Positions 34,765 to 46,899 of a DNA stretch of 64,000 nucleotides are shown piece by piece. The DNA is taken from positions 110,271,388 through 110,335,387 of the forward strand of contig OY829326.1 in the NCBI GenBank assembly GCA_963691655.1. The letters run 5' to 3'. The stretch's first letter is position 1, and every line of letters begins with the position of its first letter. Made by a program: the position numbers and the translations under genes. The notes under the pieces were generated by a model that did not search any database, was not told the origin of the DNA, and worked only from the letters and a program-made list of their open reading frames with translations. The DNA is from Toxonevra muliebris. Lineage: Eukaryota; Arthropoda; Insecta; Diptera; Pallopteridae.

Positions 34765-35037
34765 TTGGCTTGTCTGAAAGCTAGTAACCAAGCTGCTATC
34801 GGGACTACAATAGACCTTTTAAAGTCGCTGTATACAACACCAAAGTTAATCAATCAGTTAATGAATATACACTTATGGATACGAAGGAGTCTCAAAAGTG
34901 GATCTGTTAACCTCCTCACCAAAAAGGGTTTGAGTGAGTGGATCGATTTAATTACCAACATTAAACATTATCACTCAGCATGTGACCTCCATTTTAAATA
35001 TGTTGGTTTTGAGACTCAGTGTTTTAGTTGCCGCTAG
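34765..35037 (+). CDS. Unrecognised 90-codon open frame
   Basis: The frame reads MACLKASNQAAIGTTIDLLK..., then NIHLWIRRSLKSG and ends FETQCFSCR. Its composition (GC, codon variety) is higher than its AT-rich neighbours. The same frame can be read upstream to about 34700 with one stop, so it may be part of a decayed element or a host exon. I do not recognise a domain. There is no upstream promoter or splice evidence that decides the matter. It is listed because it stands out, not because a function is implied. Confidence 0.2.
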   Translation: MACLKASNQAAIGTTIDLLKSLYTTPKLINQLMNIHLWIRRSLKSGSVNLLTKKGLSEWIDLITNIKHYHSACDLHFKYVGFETQCFSCR

Positions 35038-35039
35038 CG

Positions 35040-38000
35040 GTTCGGAAAAAGAATATATGTAAGGAGATGGTATATTACTTTCATAACATTTGCTTCACTT
35101 TCTTCCATACCAGTGTTAACATATTTGGCATTGTAGTATTGAGACACGCAAGCCTAAACTGTGGCATTAAATATGATAGATTAGTCGTACATCAAAAAGA
35201 CACATAGAGCGTAAGTAAAGGTATGAGTCTTGCATTCTAACATGATATTTTCAATAAATCTAGAGCTTCATTTTTACTGTTAAATAAGCTACAAATTTTA
35301 CAAGTATACCTCTAATACTACCATAGTCAGAAGGAGAACCACTAAGCTTACGGGCGAATGCAGAGAAAACTGCTGAATCAAACAAAAATATCAATTCCGA
35401 ATTGTCAAACAGATTCTACATGAAAGACAAATTCACACTAGATATAGTATTTACGGTATGTAACAAAATTGAACAAATGAAGGGGCATTTTTGGAATATG
35501 AAAAATAGCAAAAAATGGCATCAAATTAAAAATTAACAACATAGTTAAGGTAAGCTCCTGGTTTAGATTTTTCAAAAAATTTATTATTTTTTATATTTCA
35601 AAAGTACAGACTTTTAAAAGTATACTGTAAAATTTTCATACTAATATTTCCAATATTTCGACTCCTACAGCCTATTTAGCAGATGAGCGCAGAAGCAGGT
35701 AAAAGGCCCGACCGAAGTTTAAACTCATTTATCTCGAAACTATATTTTCTGCACGGTGGGAGACAAAAAAACAAAAACTACTCGACCGATTCATCTCAAA
35801 TTTTACTATATTATTCAGTAAACCAGTGGTTATCGAAGGAACTAAAAAAAACTTTCTACGTTGAATACTTCTTACTTTTTACATACAAAAAGTAATGAAA
35901 AAACGGTCTGTTTTCGTAAAATAAATTTCAACAACGCGCCATTTTGTAAAACTTTATTTGTTTTTTTTTTTTAATTTTAGTTCCTGCGATAACTACACTC
36001 TACTGATTGTAACTACTTTTTTTTGTTTTAGATCAGTGGAAAATCCAAAACCTGTCCCACCAGCAAGATCCGGTTTTTTTGAAGAGGGCAACTGTAACAC
36101 CAATTTTAGTTTACTTAAAATTATAATTTTTTTTTTTTATTATTTTTGTATATTGTTAAAGTAGTAAAATATATCTACAAAGTTTAAATACTATTGTTGA
36201 TAAATTCATTTAAAAAATTCATTTAGCAGTTTCGACCATAATTTTTAATTTTCATAAAATTTTTGTTGAATTTCTGAAAACTTACAAGCTTTGTACATCT
36301 TGCGGCACCAATAAATTTTATCTGATTTCAAAAACTCTTTTTGCATTATGTTTGTACTTGCAAGGAGCAATAACAGAACTATTGAATTTGAAAAAGGTTT
36401 GGCCGAAAATTTTAAAAAGTTTTAATTTATGGTTAAATTTTCGGAATTTTCAAGATCCTTTTGGAACCTGAAGGTGTTATCTGATTTAAAAGGTTTTTTT
36501 GCACTTTTTTTCATCTGGATGTATACAAACTTAACTATGCTGTTAATTTTTAATTTGACATCGTTTTTTGGCTGATTTTCATGTCCCTAAAATGTCCCTT
36601 CCTTTGCTCAATTTTGTTATATACTGTATATGTGTTGAATATGTAGCGATGAAGAAGAAACAGAGCAGAGCATATCCTATTCAACTGTGAAATTCTAATG
36701 AGGACCCGACTTCGTTAATTACAAAGTTCTATCCTTTATTGACTACAAAGGTTGTTTAAAATAAAAAATTTAAACATTAAATAAACGTTTGATCGCGGAT
36801 GAAGAACAGTATGAATAGTTAATAATTTGAAACTTAATGTTTAAATTTTTTAGTTTTTACAACCTTTACAGTTAAAGAGATATTTTGAAAAATGTGTTTA
36901 TATAATTTTCGACTACAAATTTGGTTCGACATTCTTTTGAAAAATTATTTAAAAGACATTGATCAATGTTTTTGAGATTTATCTACCGGAGATTACAGGG
37001 CTCAAAAATCACGCTCCTAGGTACCTATATAGATTATGAAAACAAACACAATCCTTATGTATTTCATATCATGAAAAGGTAGAAATGAAAAGAAATCGAA
37101 AAATGAAGATATAGAATTCATAAGGATAAACTTCATTTTCTTTTTCCACTTAATTGCATAAACAGAAATTTGAACACAAAATTAATCATAACCAGAAAAA
37201 CGCTCACTAGCGCCACATCAAACTTTTTTTTTTAAATACCCTTCGATCTTTGCGGCATAAGAATCCATTTCATTTTCAATACTATCGACATTCGTCAGCC
37301 AAAAATAATATCCACTCAAGATACATTTGCTTTTATAAAATACAAAAAATACAAACTGTTCTCAGGCACAACTTTCACTATAAACGCTATGTATGTGATA
37401 TGTGAAGCAACAAGCTATGCAACAGTTTCTGTAAATGATAAAAGGTAAATAAATATTTGTTTGAAATAAAATAAAAAAAAAAAAAAAAATAAAGTGAAAT
37501 GAAATGAAATACATAAATAGAAAAAAGATACAGAAATCTAATATTTATGTATGTTTGCTTTTATTTTTTTTTTTTTTCTCAAAGATTTTTCTCGTGAAAT
37601 GTAATACGATATACTTAGTTTATCATAGTTAAAAGCACTTCCTGCTGCTTTTTTTATGGCATGTACGTACATAAGTTTTTCTATTTGACTGCGAGGCGTA
37701 AACTGTGAGATATTTCAATTTTATTTCAATTTACTTAGCATGCCAGAATGGTCCAATTTCAAGTAAATCGTGTGCTGAAGTGCAGTAAAATCGTTGAACA
37801 GCAGCAGACCTAAGAAAAAATATTGTTTTTTAGGAAAAATCACAGAATACAATTGTTTAAAAAGAGATACCTACTGCTCAAATGGAAACTCGATAGCGGA
37901 AATTGTATATAAACAACTTGAATATAGCACGATTTAAACTTGCAAGTAGAAGGTGACATTTTAATGGATTTGTAACATACTTCGAAAACAAAATATGTAA

Positions 38001-38181
38001 AAATTATCGCCTATAATTTCTTGGACTGAAACTTAAGTGTCGATATGGATATAAAGATAGACCTGAATGGATGACGGAGAAGAAGAAACCAAGCTCCTTG
38101 GGGAAATTTGAGGAGGAATCAATACTCTGTGCATTAATAGCTCAGAACTTAACCTTTATATGATGCCACGAATTAAACCCA
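35040..38181. other. Gene-free stretch with repeat-like phrases
   Basis: No gene. Around 35700-36090 phrases such as CTCGACCGATTCATCTCAAAT and CCTGTCCCACCAGCAAGATC resemble dispersed-repeat sequence, but no boundaries are visible. The part 36900-38180 is AT-rich with A runs (37473-37489) and a T run (about 37567-37577). Confidence 0.35.
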
Positions 38182-38185
38182 TTAA

Positions 38186-38287
38186 TTGACAATGGTGCGA
38201 AAACGCACAATTTTAAATCTATAAAAATAACACTTTTAGTCTATAAAAATACGCTTTTTTAGTGGCACGTTGTTGCACCATTGTCAA
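38186..38287. mobile_element. TTAA-flanked mini element, 102 bp
   Basis: Perfect inverted ends TTGACAATGGTGC sit between TTAA sites (38182-38185 and 38288-38291). The centre is AT-rich with a near repeat of TCTATAAAAAT. TTAA flanks suggest piggyBac-type mobilisation, although the end does not begin with CCC. Confidence 0.7.
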
Positions 38288-38378
38288 TTAATTGGTCAAA
38301 ATAATTGGTTAATACCGTCACTGTGCGACAAAATTCGACTTGTTTTTGGCATGGGGTTTCAGATAAAAAAAAATATAT

Positions 38379-38840
38379 CGGACATTCTCTGTCAATGGGA
38401 GACCCCCGCTGCCCCCTGTCCAAAATTGGTTAAGGTATTTCAGGGCATGTTTGGGCTCAAGCTTATTATCTCTAGTTTCGAATGCAACAAGGCCTTTTTT
38501 GATTTTGCATGATGGCGGACCAATATGGCGGCTGCAAGTCTACCACCTTACCTTAAAATAATAGTTTTATCAAGCGTACGTTTATCCAAGTCATCATTAA
38601 AAAACAGATAAAGCCTTTTTTCGTATATTTTTTTTCGATGAATATGAATCTTATATTAATTTCCATCGGAAATGTCATGAGTTGTCCCTAACCTCAAAAA
38701 AGGTCCAAAAAGGCTGTTTTTCGGGCCTTACGCTTACCAAAGTCACCATAAACTGACGGAAAAAGCTTATTTTTGTGTAGTTTCAGCTGATGAGCATCTA
38801 ATTTTGGACAGGGGGGTCTCCCATTGACACAGAATGTCCC
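38379..38840. mobile_element. TIR element family X, copy 1, 462 bp
   Basis: The ends are inverted: GGACATTCTCTGTCAATGGG on the left against GGACATTCTGTGTCAATGGG read from the right, extending through GAGACCCCC to CTGTCCAAAATT (about 45 bp). The left arm has an extra GCTGCCCC. TA/AT-rich flanks obscure the target duplication. A second, rearranged copy in the opposite orientation is at about 60890-61437. No coding. Confidence 0.8.
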
Positions 38841-40687
38841 ATATATATATATATTTTTTTGAAAATTTCGTTTTGGGACTGAGCGTAAAAAGTTTAAAAT
38901 GAATACAAAAAAAATAAAAAGCGTTGTAGAATTTCTCTTAATTTAAACTTATTTGAAATATATAAATGTACAAAACTCTTAGCAATACTTATTACTTGTT
39001 TTTGCACCACCAGATGGCACGTCAAAAGTGTGTAAATTTATGAAAAGCGTAAAAAAGGGAGATAACGATTTTCATACCTAAATATTTATTACATTATAAA
39101 TGAGACTGGAAGGTTCCGTCTTGATAATAGCATCATTTAGATTTTAAATTGGGTTTCTAAAATTTAAATGGAGTCAGTTCAAACAATTTCCAAAACAAAT
39201 AGGTATAGAAAATTTTATATTCTAGTAAGCTTCATTTTATTTGAAAGGTATTGAAAAACAGAAATTTTTGTAATTCAATTAATTAAAAGTGTCCGTCACT
39301 AATTGAAGCATTATATAAAATTATATTTACAAAAATAATAAGTACTATTTACGTACTAAGCATTTAAATAATTTTTTCAGAATCCGTTTGATTTTTTTGC
39401 TTATTTTAATATATATTATATTACCTTCTCTCTTCTGCTTATACGGAACATTAAAATAAAAAAAAAATATTCATTAAACTTAATTTCAGCTAAGTCAATA
39501 TTTCTTGACTGGATGAAGGCTCTCAACAGCACCAGCTATGTGCACAATTTTCTACTATTCAAATCGTTTTTCCTTTTATATTCTTAATTAGAAAACTTTT
39601 AATTTGATATTAAAAGTTTTTTGTTAGTGTCTTTTTTCATATACAAGTATGTATGTTGCAAGCAGCAGCAGTCAACACCAACTAGCAGAATTAAAGAAGA
39701 AAAAATAGCATTTCAAGTTTATTTGCTGCAGTTCTCTAGTCGATTTTACTTCATTTGTTAAAATGTCAACTGAAACTTAAATGATGAATTTTATTCAATG
39801 TATAAAAACTATAAATTAATGAAGTTTGGTGTGAAAATACATAAATAAATGAAAAAGAAAATATAGAAAAAGTTATTCAAGTAAATTACTGAGATATGCT
39901 GTGTGAAAAAAAAAAATAAAATAAAAAGAGTTGAGTTGAGGAAATTCAATTGCGCAACCAGAAAAACATAAAATCAAAACTAACTTATTTCCTGCAGTAT
40001 TTCAAAAACTCTCTTTCTACTGCTGCTACTGCAAAAAAGAAGTTGTCAACAACAGCAACTGCTACTACGACTACGAGCAGTTCGGCATCCATTGTCTTAA
40101 TAAACACAATTGTTCTATACACTGATATTTCTACACACACTCTCAGCGTGTTGGCATGTGCTACACATTGCACGTAGATAGATTCACACACACTCATACA
40201 CATTCTCATTTTATTTATTTGTGGTGGCAGAATTATAATTGTTTATATATATTTTTTTTATTGCTCTAGTTTTCTAACAGTTTTAATTAAGCCATTATAT
40301 AATGAATTTTTAAATAATAGGGAAAATAAGGGAAAACTCTGGGCAAAAAAAGATTTGCACAGAAAATGAATGAGTCGATTTTAAAGCCTCCTTCGGCAGC
40401 ACAATCAGAGATAAGTTGTGCATTGAAATGTTTCGATTTGATATCTCGATTATTTGAATTTTGAAAATGATATCAGCTGATACCAACTAAGTATTGAAAA
40501 TTGGAAGAATATATTTATACTTCTTCAAACTTCGTAGTTGCACGGATAGTCAATGCAGATTTTTCAATCAAGAAAAAAAGTTTCATCAGCTGTTTTCTTA
40601 ATCAGTACGAAATTTCTATTTGGAATGCAGTAATCATAAATACAGATAGGCTTTTTTTTTTGGTTTTTGAAGTGAAGCAGCAACAAC
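38841..40687. other. AT-rich stretch upstream of RpS29
   Basis: No other gene. At 40015-40095 the + strand is rich in ACTGCTACTGC/CAACAGCAACTGC codons, a simple-sequence-like patch that creates Thr/Ala/Ser-rich frames on both strands. A T run (about 40650-40660) precedes RpS29 by 30 bp and could be a pyrimidine tract of a splice acceptor (TGAAGCAG at about 40675-40682) or an oligopyrimidine transcription start. Confidence 0.35.
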
Positions 40688-40858
40688 ATGGGATTTGCTA
40701 ATCTTTGGTACTCGCATCCACGCAAATACGGCCAAGGCTCAAGATGCTGCCGTTCCTGCTCTAACCGACATGGTTTAATTCGCAAATATGGTCTGAACAT
40801 TTGCCGTCAATGCTTTAGAGAATATGCCAATGATATTGGCTTCAAGAAGCTCGATTAA
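40688..40858 (+). CDS. RpS29: Ribosomal protein S29 (uS14), cytosolic
   Basis: This 56-residue protein belongs to the head of the small (40S) ribosomal subunit. The frame is complete: [20 protein letters not shown] at the N terminus, ending [10 protein letters not shown] zinc-binding set C21-x2-C24-x14-C39-x2-C42 is intact, as in eukaryotic uS14. Length is exactly that of insect S29. The start sits in a good context (CAACAACATGG), and no upstream in-frame ATG extends it. The whole coding region is in one piece, and no A-tail or target duplication is obvious downstream, where ATTAAA overlaps the stop. It could be the working gene with introns only in the leader, or a very recent processed copy. 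It is flanked by repeats and no operon-like neighbours exist. Confidence 0.93.
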   Translation: MGFANLWYSHPRKYGQGSRCCRSCSNRHGLIRKYGLNICRQCFREYANDIGFKKLD

Positions 40859-41104
40859 ATTAAATACAGATAGAGCCAGTTATCTAAACTCTTTTAAATT
40901 GCAAATTGTCTTAGAAATAGCTAGGGAAATATCTTAATAGCACAACTTGAGCTGCGTACATAACTAAATGAACTACAAAAGAAATTTCAAATCTCAAATA
41001 CTACAACTTGATTCAGTAATGCTCTAGAACAAAACTTAAGAAGCATTTTTTCATCATCAATTACACGCTACAACAAATCGTCTTTTGACTCCGGGGTTGC
41101 ATAC
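40859..41104. other. Presumed RpS29 3' flank
   Basis: AT-rich sequence that probably includes the 3' untranslated region of RpS29. Possible poly(A) signals of ATTAAA type overlap the stop (40855-40865). No other feature. Confidence 0.35.
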
Positions 41105-41400
41105 GGTAGGTTAAGATAAGTTTAGACGTGTGTTTTTGATGTGATTGATCATTTTCGGAGATAAATTGTGCTTCAATAGGAGTCCCTTTGCCTTGTACTT
41201 TTGAGGCACTACCACGAAATTTAATGTTCGAGGTACCAAACTAAAACCGATTGGTACCTCTTACAAACTTCAGCAACCTCCGGATGTGCCTATCAAATTA
41301 TCCAGGAACCCAGTTGTCGGAGTTGTTTAAGTGCAGGACACCCATAAATTAATATTGGAATGAATAAACTTCCACCAACATCACTGTAGCTTCTACAGTA
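41105..41400 (-). pseudogene. LINE ORF2 C-terminus and 3' UTR relic
   Basis: On the minus strand one frame gives GCPALKQLRQLGSW, and a second, shifted frame gives RHIRRLLKFVRGTNRF followed by a stop at 41241-41243. These match the order at the very end of ORF2 in RNase H-type insect LINEs: a CPAL...R...LG segment, then a LLKF(V)..T..F stop. Beyond the stop, towards lower coordinates, a 130-bp 3' untranslated segment ends near CTTATCTTAACCTACC, a decayed (CCTAA)n-like tail. Frameshifts show it is dead. It lies about 250 bp downstream of RpS29, in the opposite orientation. Confidence 0.65.
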
Positions 41401-41449
41401 ATTGTTGAACTCGAGTTGCCATTTTTAGAGCGTAGTTCCAACTGCGGGG

Positions 41450-43903
41450 TGTTTCGTAGTCACTTTATTTTGTATATGGTAGTTTTGAAAGGATTTTTTC
41501 CTCGAAAGATGAATATGTGCATAATTTATTGATTGAAATTGTAAAAAACACCGCTCTTGGCTATACTAAACGGTCTATAAAATCTACAGTTTCAGTCAAT
41601 ATTTTCACTAATTTTACAATAAAGTACTATCATCTAATGAGTGTTTCTTGTTTAGCCTCGATCAGATTTTATTTTACTGAGATATTGCTAATTTAACTTT
41701 TCTCAAGAAAACACCTGTAATTACATTTTGGCAAAGGGATTCATGTATTAATTTCAATTTAATATATCTAAACAAATGAGCATAGAATTTAAAGCTAATG
41801 GCAAGAATGAATGAAGTTTTCTTATACACAACAAAATCAATTGCTGCTACTAAGCATAGTAATTTATTAACTGGTTCACAACAGCCCAGTCACCCCTAAC
41901 TAATACAATTAAAAAAAATTTTAATTATCAAGTGAATAATAAATTTAAATGTTTCATTTTACAACCTATCACAAATAAAAACATATTTTTATTAATTATA
42001 TTTACAATTATGATACATGAAATAAAAAAAAAAAAAATAAACAATAAGCTGTTTTTATTATTTGAATTGAGTTCCTCATCCATACACAAATAATTTGTAT
42101 ATCCCAAGCGGTATGCATCCATAGGTACACAGCTTTTTGCTGGCACATACATAGATAACTTAACCCATTAAGGACGAGCTGGAACCAAAGTAGAGAAAAA
42201 AAGAAAGCAACTAGATGTAAAAAACCTTCTCTGATAACTACCTGAAAAGGAAAACTGTCATCAACTTGAAGAGCTTCCCTATTCCATGGAATAAATCAGA
42301 GCTTATGAGGCAAAGGTAACCTCACTTTCTATGCACCTGCCCAGCTCAGTTAGCTGGCTCTTTTCATTTACTTTTCCTGTATACTATTCACGAGATCTTA
42401 AAGATTTAGCATTAAAACTAGACTGCTGTTATATCTAATCTTCACATGGTAGATATAAACCAACGCACACTAGCCCAAACTATAATGAGGATGTAGCATC
42501 AAGCTCTTTAGAGCTAATTATGTTTTTCCACAGTTTGAATGGAAACAGCTACTCCAGTTACCTACCTGAACTTAATGGTAGGCAGGCAGTGTCTTCTTTG
42601 TTCTATGGTGTAAATTCATAATTATACTTGATGGTATTGTCAACACCTCATCATGGAAGGTGTTGAGCTAAATATCGAATATCTAACTGAGAAAATACTT
42701 AAACCATTACGAGTATTTTATACAAAATCTCATTCCTTAAATTTTTGTAGCGCTGACGGAAGTGCAAAATATAATACAAACTAAAGAAAAATACACATCA
42801 AAAAAAATTTTAAAAAATTTTAAATAAATTTACATTAATTATTTCAGTAAATTTACCACTCCTAGCAGCTTTCATATTTTGATCCATTATCAGTGAATTG
42901 TAATTTAACTTTCGATTTTTATTCCTTTTATTGCTTTCACCTTTGTTTATATTTGATATGCATGAAAAAAGGCATGGAAAAAACTTTTAAAAACTAATAA
43001 AATTGAATGAATATTTTATATACAATACCGGCATACACATATACATATAACAGTGACGGACGCAGAATAATTTCAATGAGGGCTTACTTAACGAAAAAAT
43101 GTTTCCTTTACATCAAAAATGTCGGGACAGTACAGAATTTGAACCCCTATAATCCCCATTTGCATTTGCTTTTGACATACATACATACTTATTACTTATG
43201 CTTTAGATAAAATTTGCTCATATTGACTTTCAAAAGCATTTTATATTGTATGTATATTTTGCACTCTCTTTCACCTTTCCATTGTCAGTTCACTTTCGAA
43301 CCCACACAGCCACAAGCGTTTTTTCTGAAATATAAAAACTTTGATTGAAGCTTATTGGAAATTATCTGTTGAATTATTTCCTACTTCGTTTCTTTTCGAT
43401 TTGCATTTAGGCTTATGATAAAATATTATATAATATATATGTATATATTTTGTTTGTAAGAAGAGACGTTTGAATGAAATCAAAACTCTTTAGAATTACA
43501 ATATCTTGGTTTTTCGTTTCGTTTTTATTTTTAAAAAGTATACAGATTTTTATTAAATGGTTTCACTAACAACTTTTATTCATGTTCCTCATTTTTTTTT
43601 GCTTATTATTTGTTTGGTTTTATTTTTTGCTCTTGATTGTTGTTGTTTAGTTTTTAGTTCTCATGACAATACTTTTTATGATAGATAAGAAAACTTTAAA
43701 GTTTTTAATATTTCAAACTTTTGAAAGAAGATGTTTTTACAAGCAAAGTGGTTGATAAAATATGTGGGCAGAAATGTATTCATATGAAAAACCAAAGAAA
43801 TTTTAAAGAAATTCAAACCGCTCAAATTTCGAAAGGATTTATATTCTAGGTGTTGACAGTTTCGTTTCAAATTTTAAATCCGGTAACTTTACAAAAATCA
43901 AAT
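41450..43903. other. Gene-free stretch with possible repeat scraps
   Basis: No gene. TTAACCCATTAAGGACGAGC at 42162-42181 looks like a piggyBac-type end but has no partner. HFLCTCPA can be read on the + strand at about 42330 and may be another scrap of a LINE zinc segment. The rest is AT-rich. Confidence 0.3.
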
Positions 43904-44467
43904 TTGATAACACTGTTCAACAGCCTAAAATAAGCAGAGACGGGACAAGTATACTTAGGGTAATGGGGGGCGCTGAGTCCAAATCCGTGGTCCGTTTTGC
44001 TCCGCTACGTCACAAATCAAGAGAGTAACTTGAAAAAAAAACTTTTTTTGAACCTGGCTCTGGAACGGCTCTGCGACAAGGTGCCATATGGCATCACTAG
44101 GCATTACTGGGTTATGGTAAAAACGAGATAAAAGTGAACGACGATAACAAGGATGAAAAAAATTACGAAAAAATTAATTAATTAAAACAAAAAATTTTTT
44201 TTAAATTTTTAAAGTTAAAAAATGAAAAAAAAACAAAAATTTGTTTTTGTAAAAATAGATGTTTTGGTGAAAAAAAATATGAACTGCATTTTTAATTTTT
44301 TTTTTTTTTTCAATTTTAAAATTTTTGATTTCAATAAAAAGAAATTGTGACATAGCAGCGCATAACGCACCACGGATTCGAACTCAGCGGCCTCCCATTA
44401 CCCTAAGAACATTTGTCCCGTCTCTGCTCGTTTTCAAAAGTTTCCATTTGTAGAACAGTGTAATCAA
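43904..44467. mobile_element. MITE with long terminal inverted repeats, 564 bp
   Basis: The arms are inverted over roughly 130 bp. The outer part is TTGATAACACTGTTCAACA, then GCAGAGACGGGACA, TTAGGGTAATGGG, GCGCTGAGTCCAAATCCGTGG, to GTCACAA. The right arm reproduces these with scattered changes and one small gap. The centre is an A/T-run region of about 270 bp. A target duplication could not be fixed. Arms this long with a non-coding centre fit a MULE-type or foldback MITE. The superfamily is undecided. Confidence 0.75.
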
Positions 44468-45049
44468 TCTGTGAACACAATAAAATAACTTCATTTTTCG
44501 CGTTGTTTTTAGTTTCAGATATTACTTTACCTCACAACTGTGTTGAAAACTATTACACAGCCTACATACAGAAATTAAATAACATGCTTCAAAGCATCCA
44601 TATTAATTTTAACAACTATGTGGTACCTTCAATGAATGCAAAGAAACAACAAAAAAAGATATGAAATCATAAAATTTTATAAAATTAAGAGACGACATAG
44701 TAGGTAATATGAAACTGTGAGCACCCTAATTATATTATGGCAGGTATACACAAAAAATTATAATTAATTTGATTTTTTTTTTTTCGGGGCGTATGAGTAA
44801 CATCAATAGAATATGATTCCAAAAGAAAGTGGAAAAATATTTTAAATGCAGTAATATCCAAAATTTTCTGAGGTGCTGGAGATAAGTTACTGGCGATTTC
44901 AACATACAAATCTAGTGTACATATTTCTATAATTAATTGCACTCCATAATGTCAGCAAGTTTTAGTTAAACTAAAATGTAATAATATTGATTTTTGATAC
45001 TTACGCTGAGTAATATTTTTTTTTTTTTTGTTTTTTTTGAAAACTCAAG
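44468..45049. other. AT-rich gene-free stretch
   Basis: No gene recognised. It ends with a T-rich tract (45015-45039) directly before a possible splice acceptor. Confidence 0.35.
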
Positions 45050-45151
45050 TACAACGCTGTATTCAACAAACTTTTGGCAAGGATATAGCTTTGAAAAAAT
45101 TTATAACCGGTACTAAGCCTACGTTTGATGCATTTTCATTTGCATTATGTT
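45050..45151 (+). CDS. Candidate 102-bp internal exon, unidentified
   Basis: A pyrimidine tract (45015-45039) and CAAG precede the segment, and GTAAGT follows it exactly at 45152, a consensus donor. Between them the frame VQRCIQQTFGKDIALKKFIT then GTKPTFDAFSFALC is open. Its codon use is less AT-biased than the surrounding AT-rich sequence. The exon length is divisible by three and both junctions fall after the first base of a codon. The surrounding 117-codon frame continues past the donor into AT-rich Phe/Ile/Leu-rich sequence, which looks like intron. I do not recognise the protein. Confidence 0.3.
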
Positions 45152-46153
45152 GTAAGTCAATTAAAATTATACTCCTACACACATATACTTTTATATATAT
45201 ATATTTGAACATTGAAAGCCTTTTGAAATTTCTTGCAATTTTTAATTACATGACAAAATCATTGTATCCGCCTTTCCTTTACACAGTATTTGTGATTTTT
45301 TCTGTGGTAGAAATGAAAACCAGCCTAACTCTACTTAAGATAGAAAATATTTTATCATATATTTTTGATTATAAATGTTAAAATGGTTGTGAGATTTTAA
45401 ATAATTTTTAAAATTATTTGCCTATCGTTCGAAAAGTGCTCTTTGATTTGCGCATAAAGCTTTTTGAAACAGTGCTATAATTTCTTATATATTTCTATTC
45501 AAAGCTATTAAACTCAGCTGACAAGAAAATAAACTTAAGCTGTTATTCCTTTTTTTCACAGTTTTATTATTTACTAAAGAAAAGCTGTATTTTCTTTACT
45601 TCATTTACAATTTATCCTTGAAACAGAATATACACAGATATTTTTGTTTTTGTGTTTGTTTAAGGGATAAAGTTTTATGTATTTAACTTTTAAGGAAACT
45701 GTATTTGGAGATTTTTTCTTAATTGATTGAATGCATTTAAATATTATTCTAGAAACCTGTAGATAATTATAAAAATTAAACATGTAAATAAAAAGTAAGG
45801 AATTATTATTAACAAATATCAAATCACTGGGAGCTTAATTTTAAAGGCTATTTATTAGTTAAATTCTATACTTGAATTTTACATAGGTTGTTTGTGTTTA
45901 TTAAAGATGACAATGACTAAATCTTTATTAAAATAAGAGTTTAGGTAACTGTGAGCTATGTAAATAGTAGGTTGTATAATTATTTAGTTAAAATAGTTTT
46001 GTTTGTTTTATTTTATAAATGGTTTTGTACAAAAATATCGAAACAATTATATTAATGAAAAGCCACAAATTCGAGCTTAATTACCCGGACTCCGTTATCT
46101 AATATGGAGTTTTAGCAAAATTTACATATAAGTTCTTATTCAATACTGTGCTG
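45152..46153. other. AT-rich gene-free stretch
   Basis: No gene or element recognised. Confidence 0.4.
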
Positions 46154-46425
46154 CTATGCGATGCTAATACGCCATACATAAAGCAAACATATACGATGCG
46201 ATATAAATACGTTATTATGCGAAATATGCGATGCGAACATACCATTATACAATGCGAAGCACGCATAATATGCGATGCCAATACACCATTATGCTAAACA
46301 AATGTAAGCGATGCCAACATATGCGATGCAAACTTATACCAAGCAATTCACATATGGGATGCGAACACACCACAGAATCGATGCGAACGCACCACATATG
46401 CAAAGCAAATACACCACAGCAGCAT
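46154..46425 (+). repeat. GATGCGAAC minisatellite
   Basis: At least nine variants of (GC)GATGC(G/C/A)AA(C/T)A occur with a spacing of about 17-40 bases, often followed by an ACACCA(C/T)-type tract. It is followed by CACGAAGCCGAACAGATCG and AATAAAAAGAAAAAGTTATAACTA..., a layout that could be the U3-R-U5 of a solo LTR (about 46100-46540). No inverted TG...CA ends or duplication were found, so LTR origin is only a possibility. Confidence 0.6.
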
Positions 46426-46550
46426 CACAGTATTGAGTTGAGTTCAGGGGAACAGTTAGTCACCAAATCGGCACGAAGCCGAACAGATCGAATTCGAATA
46501 AAAAGAAAAAGTTATAACTAAACATAAATTGTGTTTTATTTCCCAAATCA

Positions 46551-46862
46551 ACGACCTCGATAGCCTAGTGGACAGTGCACTAGACTTTCATCTGGGAGGT
46601 TCGGGTTCGATTCCCGTCTTCGTCTGGTGGTTAATTTTCATTACTTTCTTATATTCACTATCAATATGAAGTGTATGAGAATTATAAGATAGTGTTTAAG
46701 TACACACATTGGTTGGTAATGGCAAAACCACCAAGCCGATAAAAAATTGCCACACCGCCGTTCGGAATCGGCGTTAAACTGTAGGTCCAACTATGTGGTA
46801 TCACAATGGGTCGTTCAGGGCTAAGTGTGTCTCTCGACAGCCACTCCAACCTAACCTAACCT
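46551..46862 (+). mobile_element. tRNA-derived SINE, copy 4
   Basis: Well-preserved copy with A box region, TTTCATC anticodon loop, exact B box and CCTAACCTAACC tail. Perfect 12-bp target duplication TTCCCAAATCAA (46540-46551 and 46862-46873; the last base overlaps the head). It landed at the edge of the GATGCGAAC repeat region. Confidence 0.95.
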
Positions 46863-46899
46863 TCCCAAATCAAACAGTTCTTATTAACTCTATATGTAC

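Noticed and set aside
39950..40209. Thr/Ala/Ser-rich frame and its Val-rich antisense
   Set aside because: Caused by CTGCTACTGC-type simple sequence; no start context or domain.
42162..42350. TTAACCCATTAAGGACGAGC piggyBac-like end and an HFLCTCPA reading
   Set aside because: No partner end, and the LINE-like residues are too few and out of frame with anything else.
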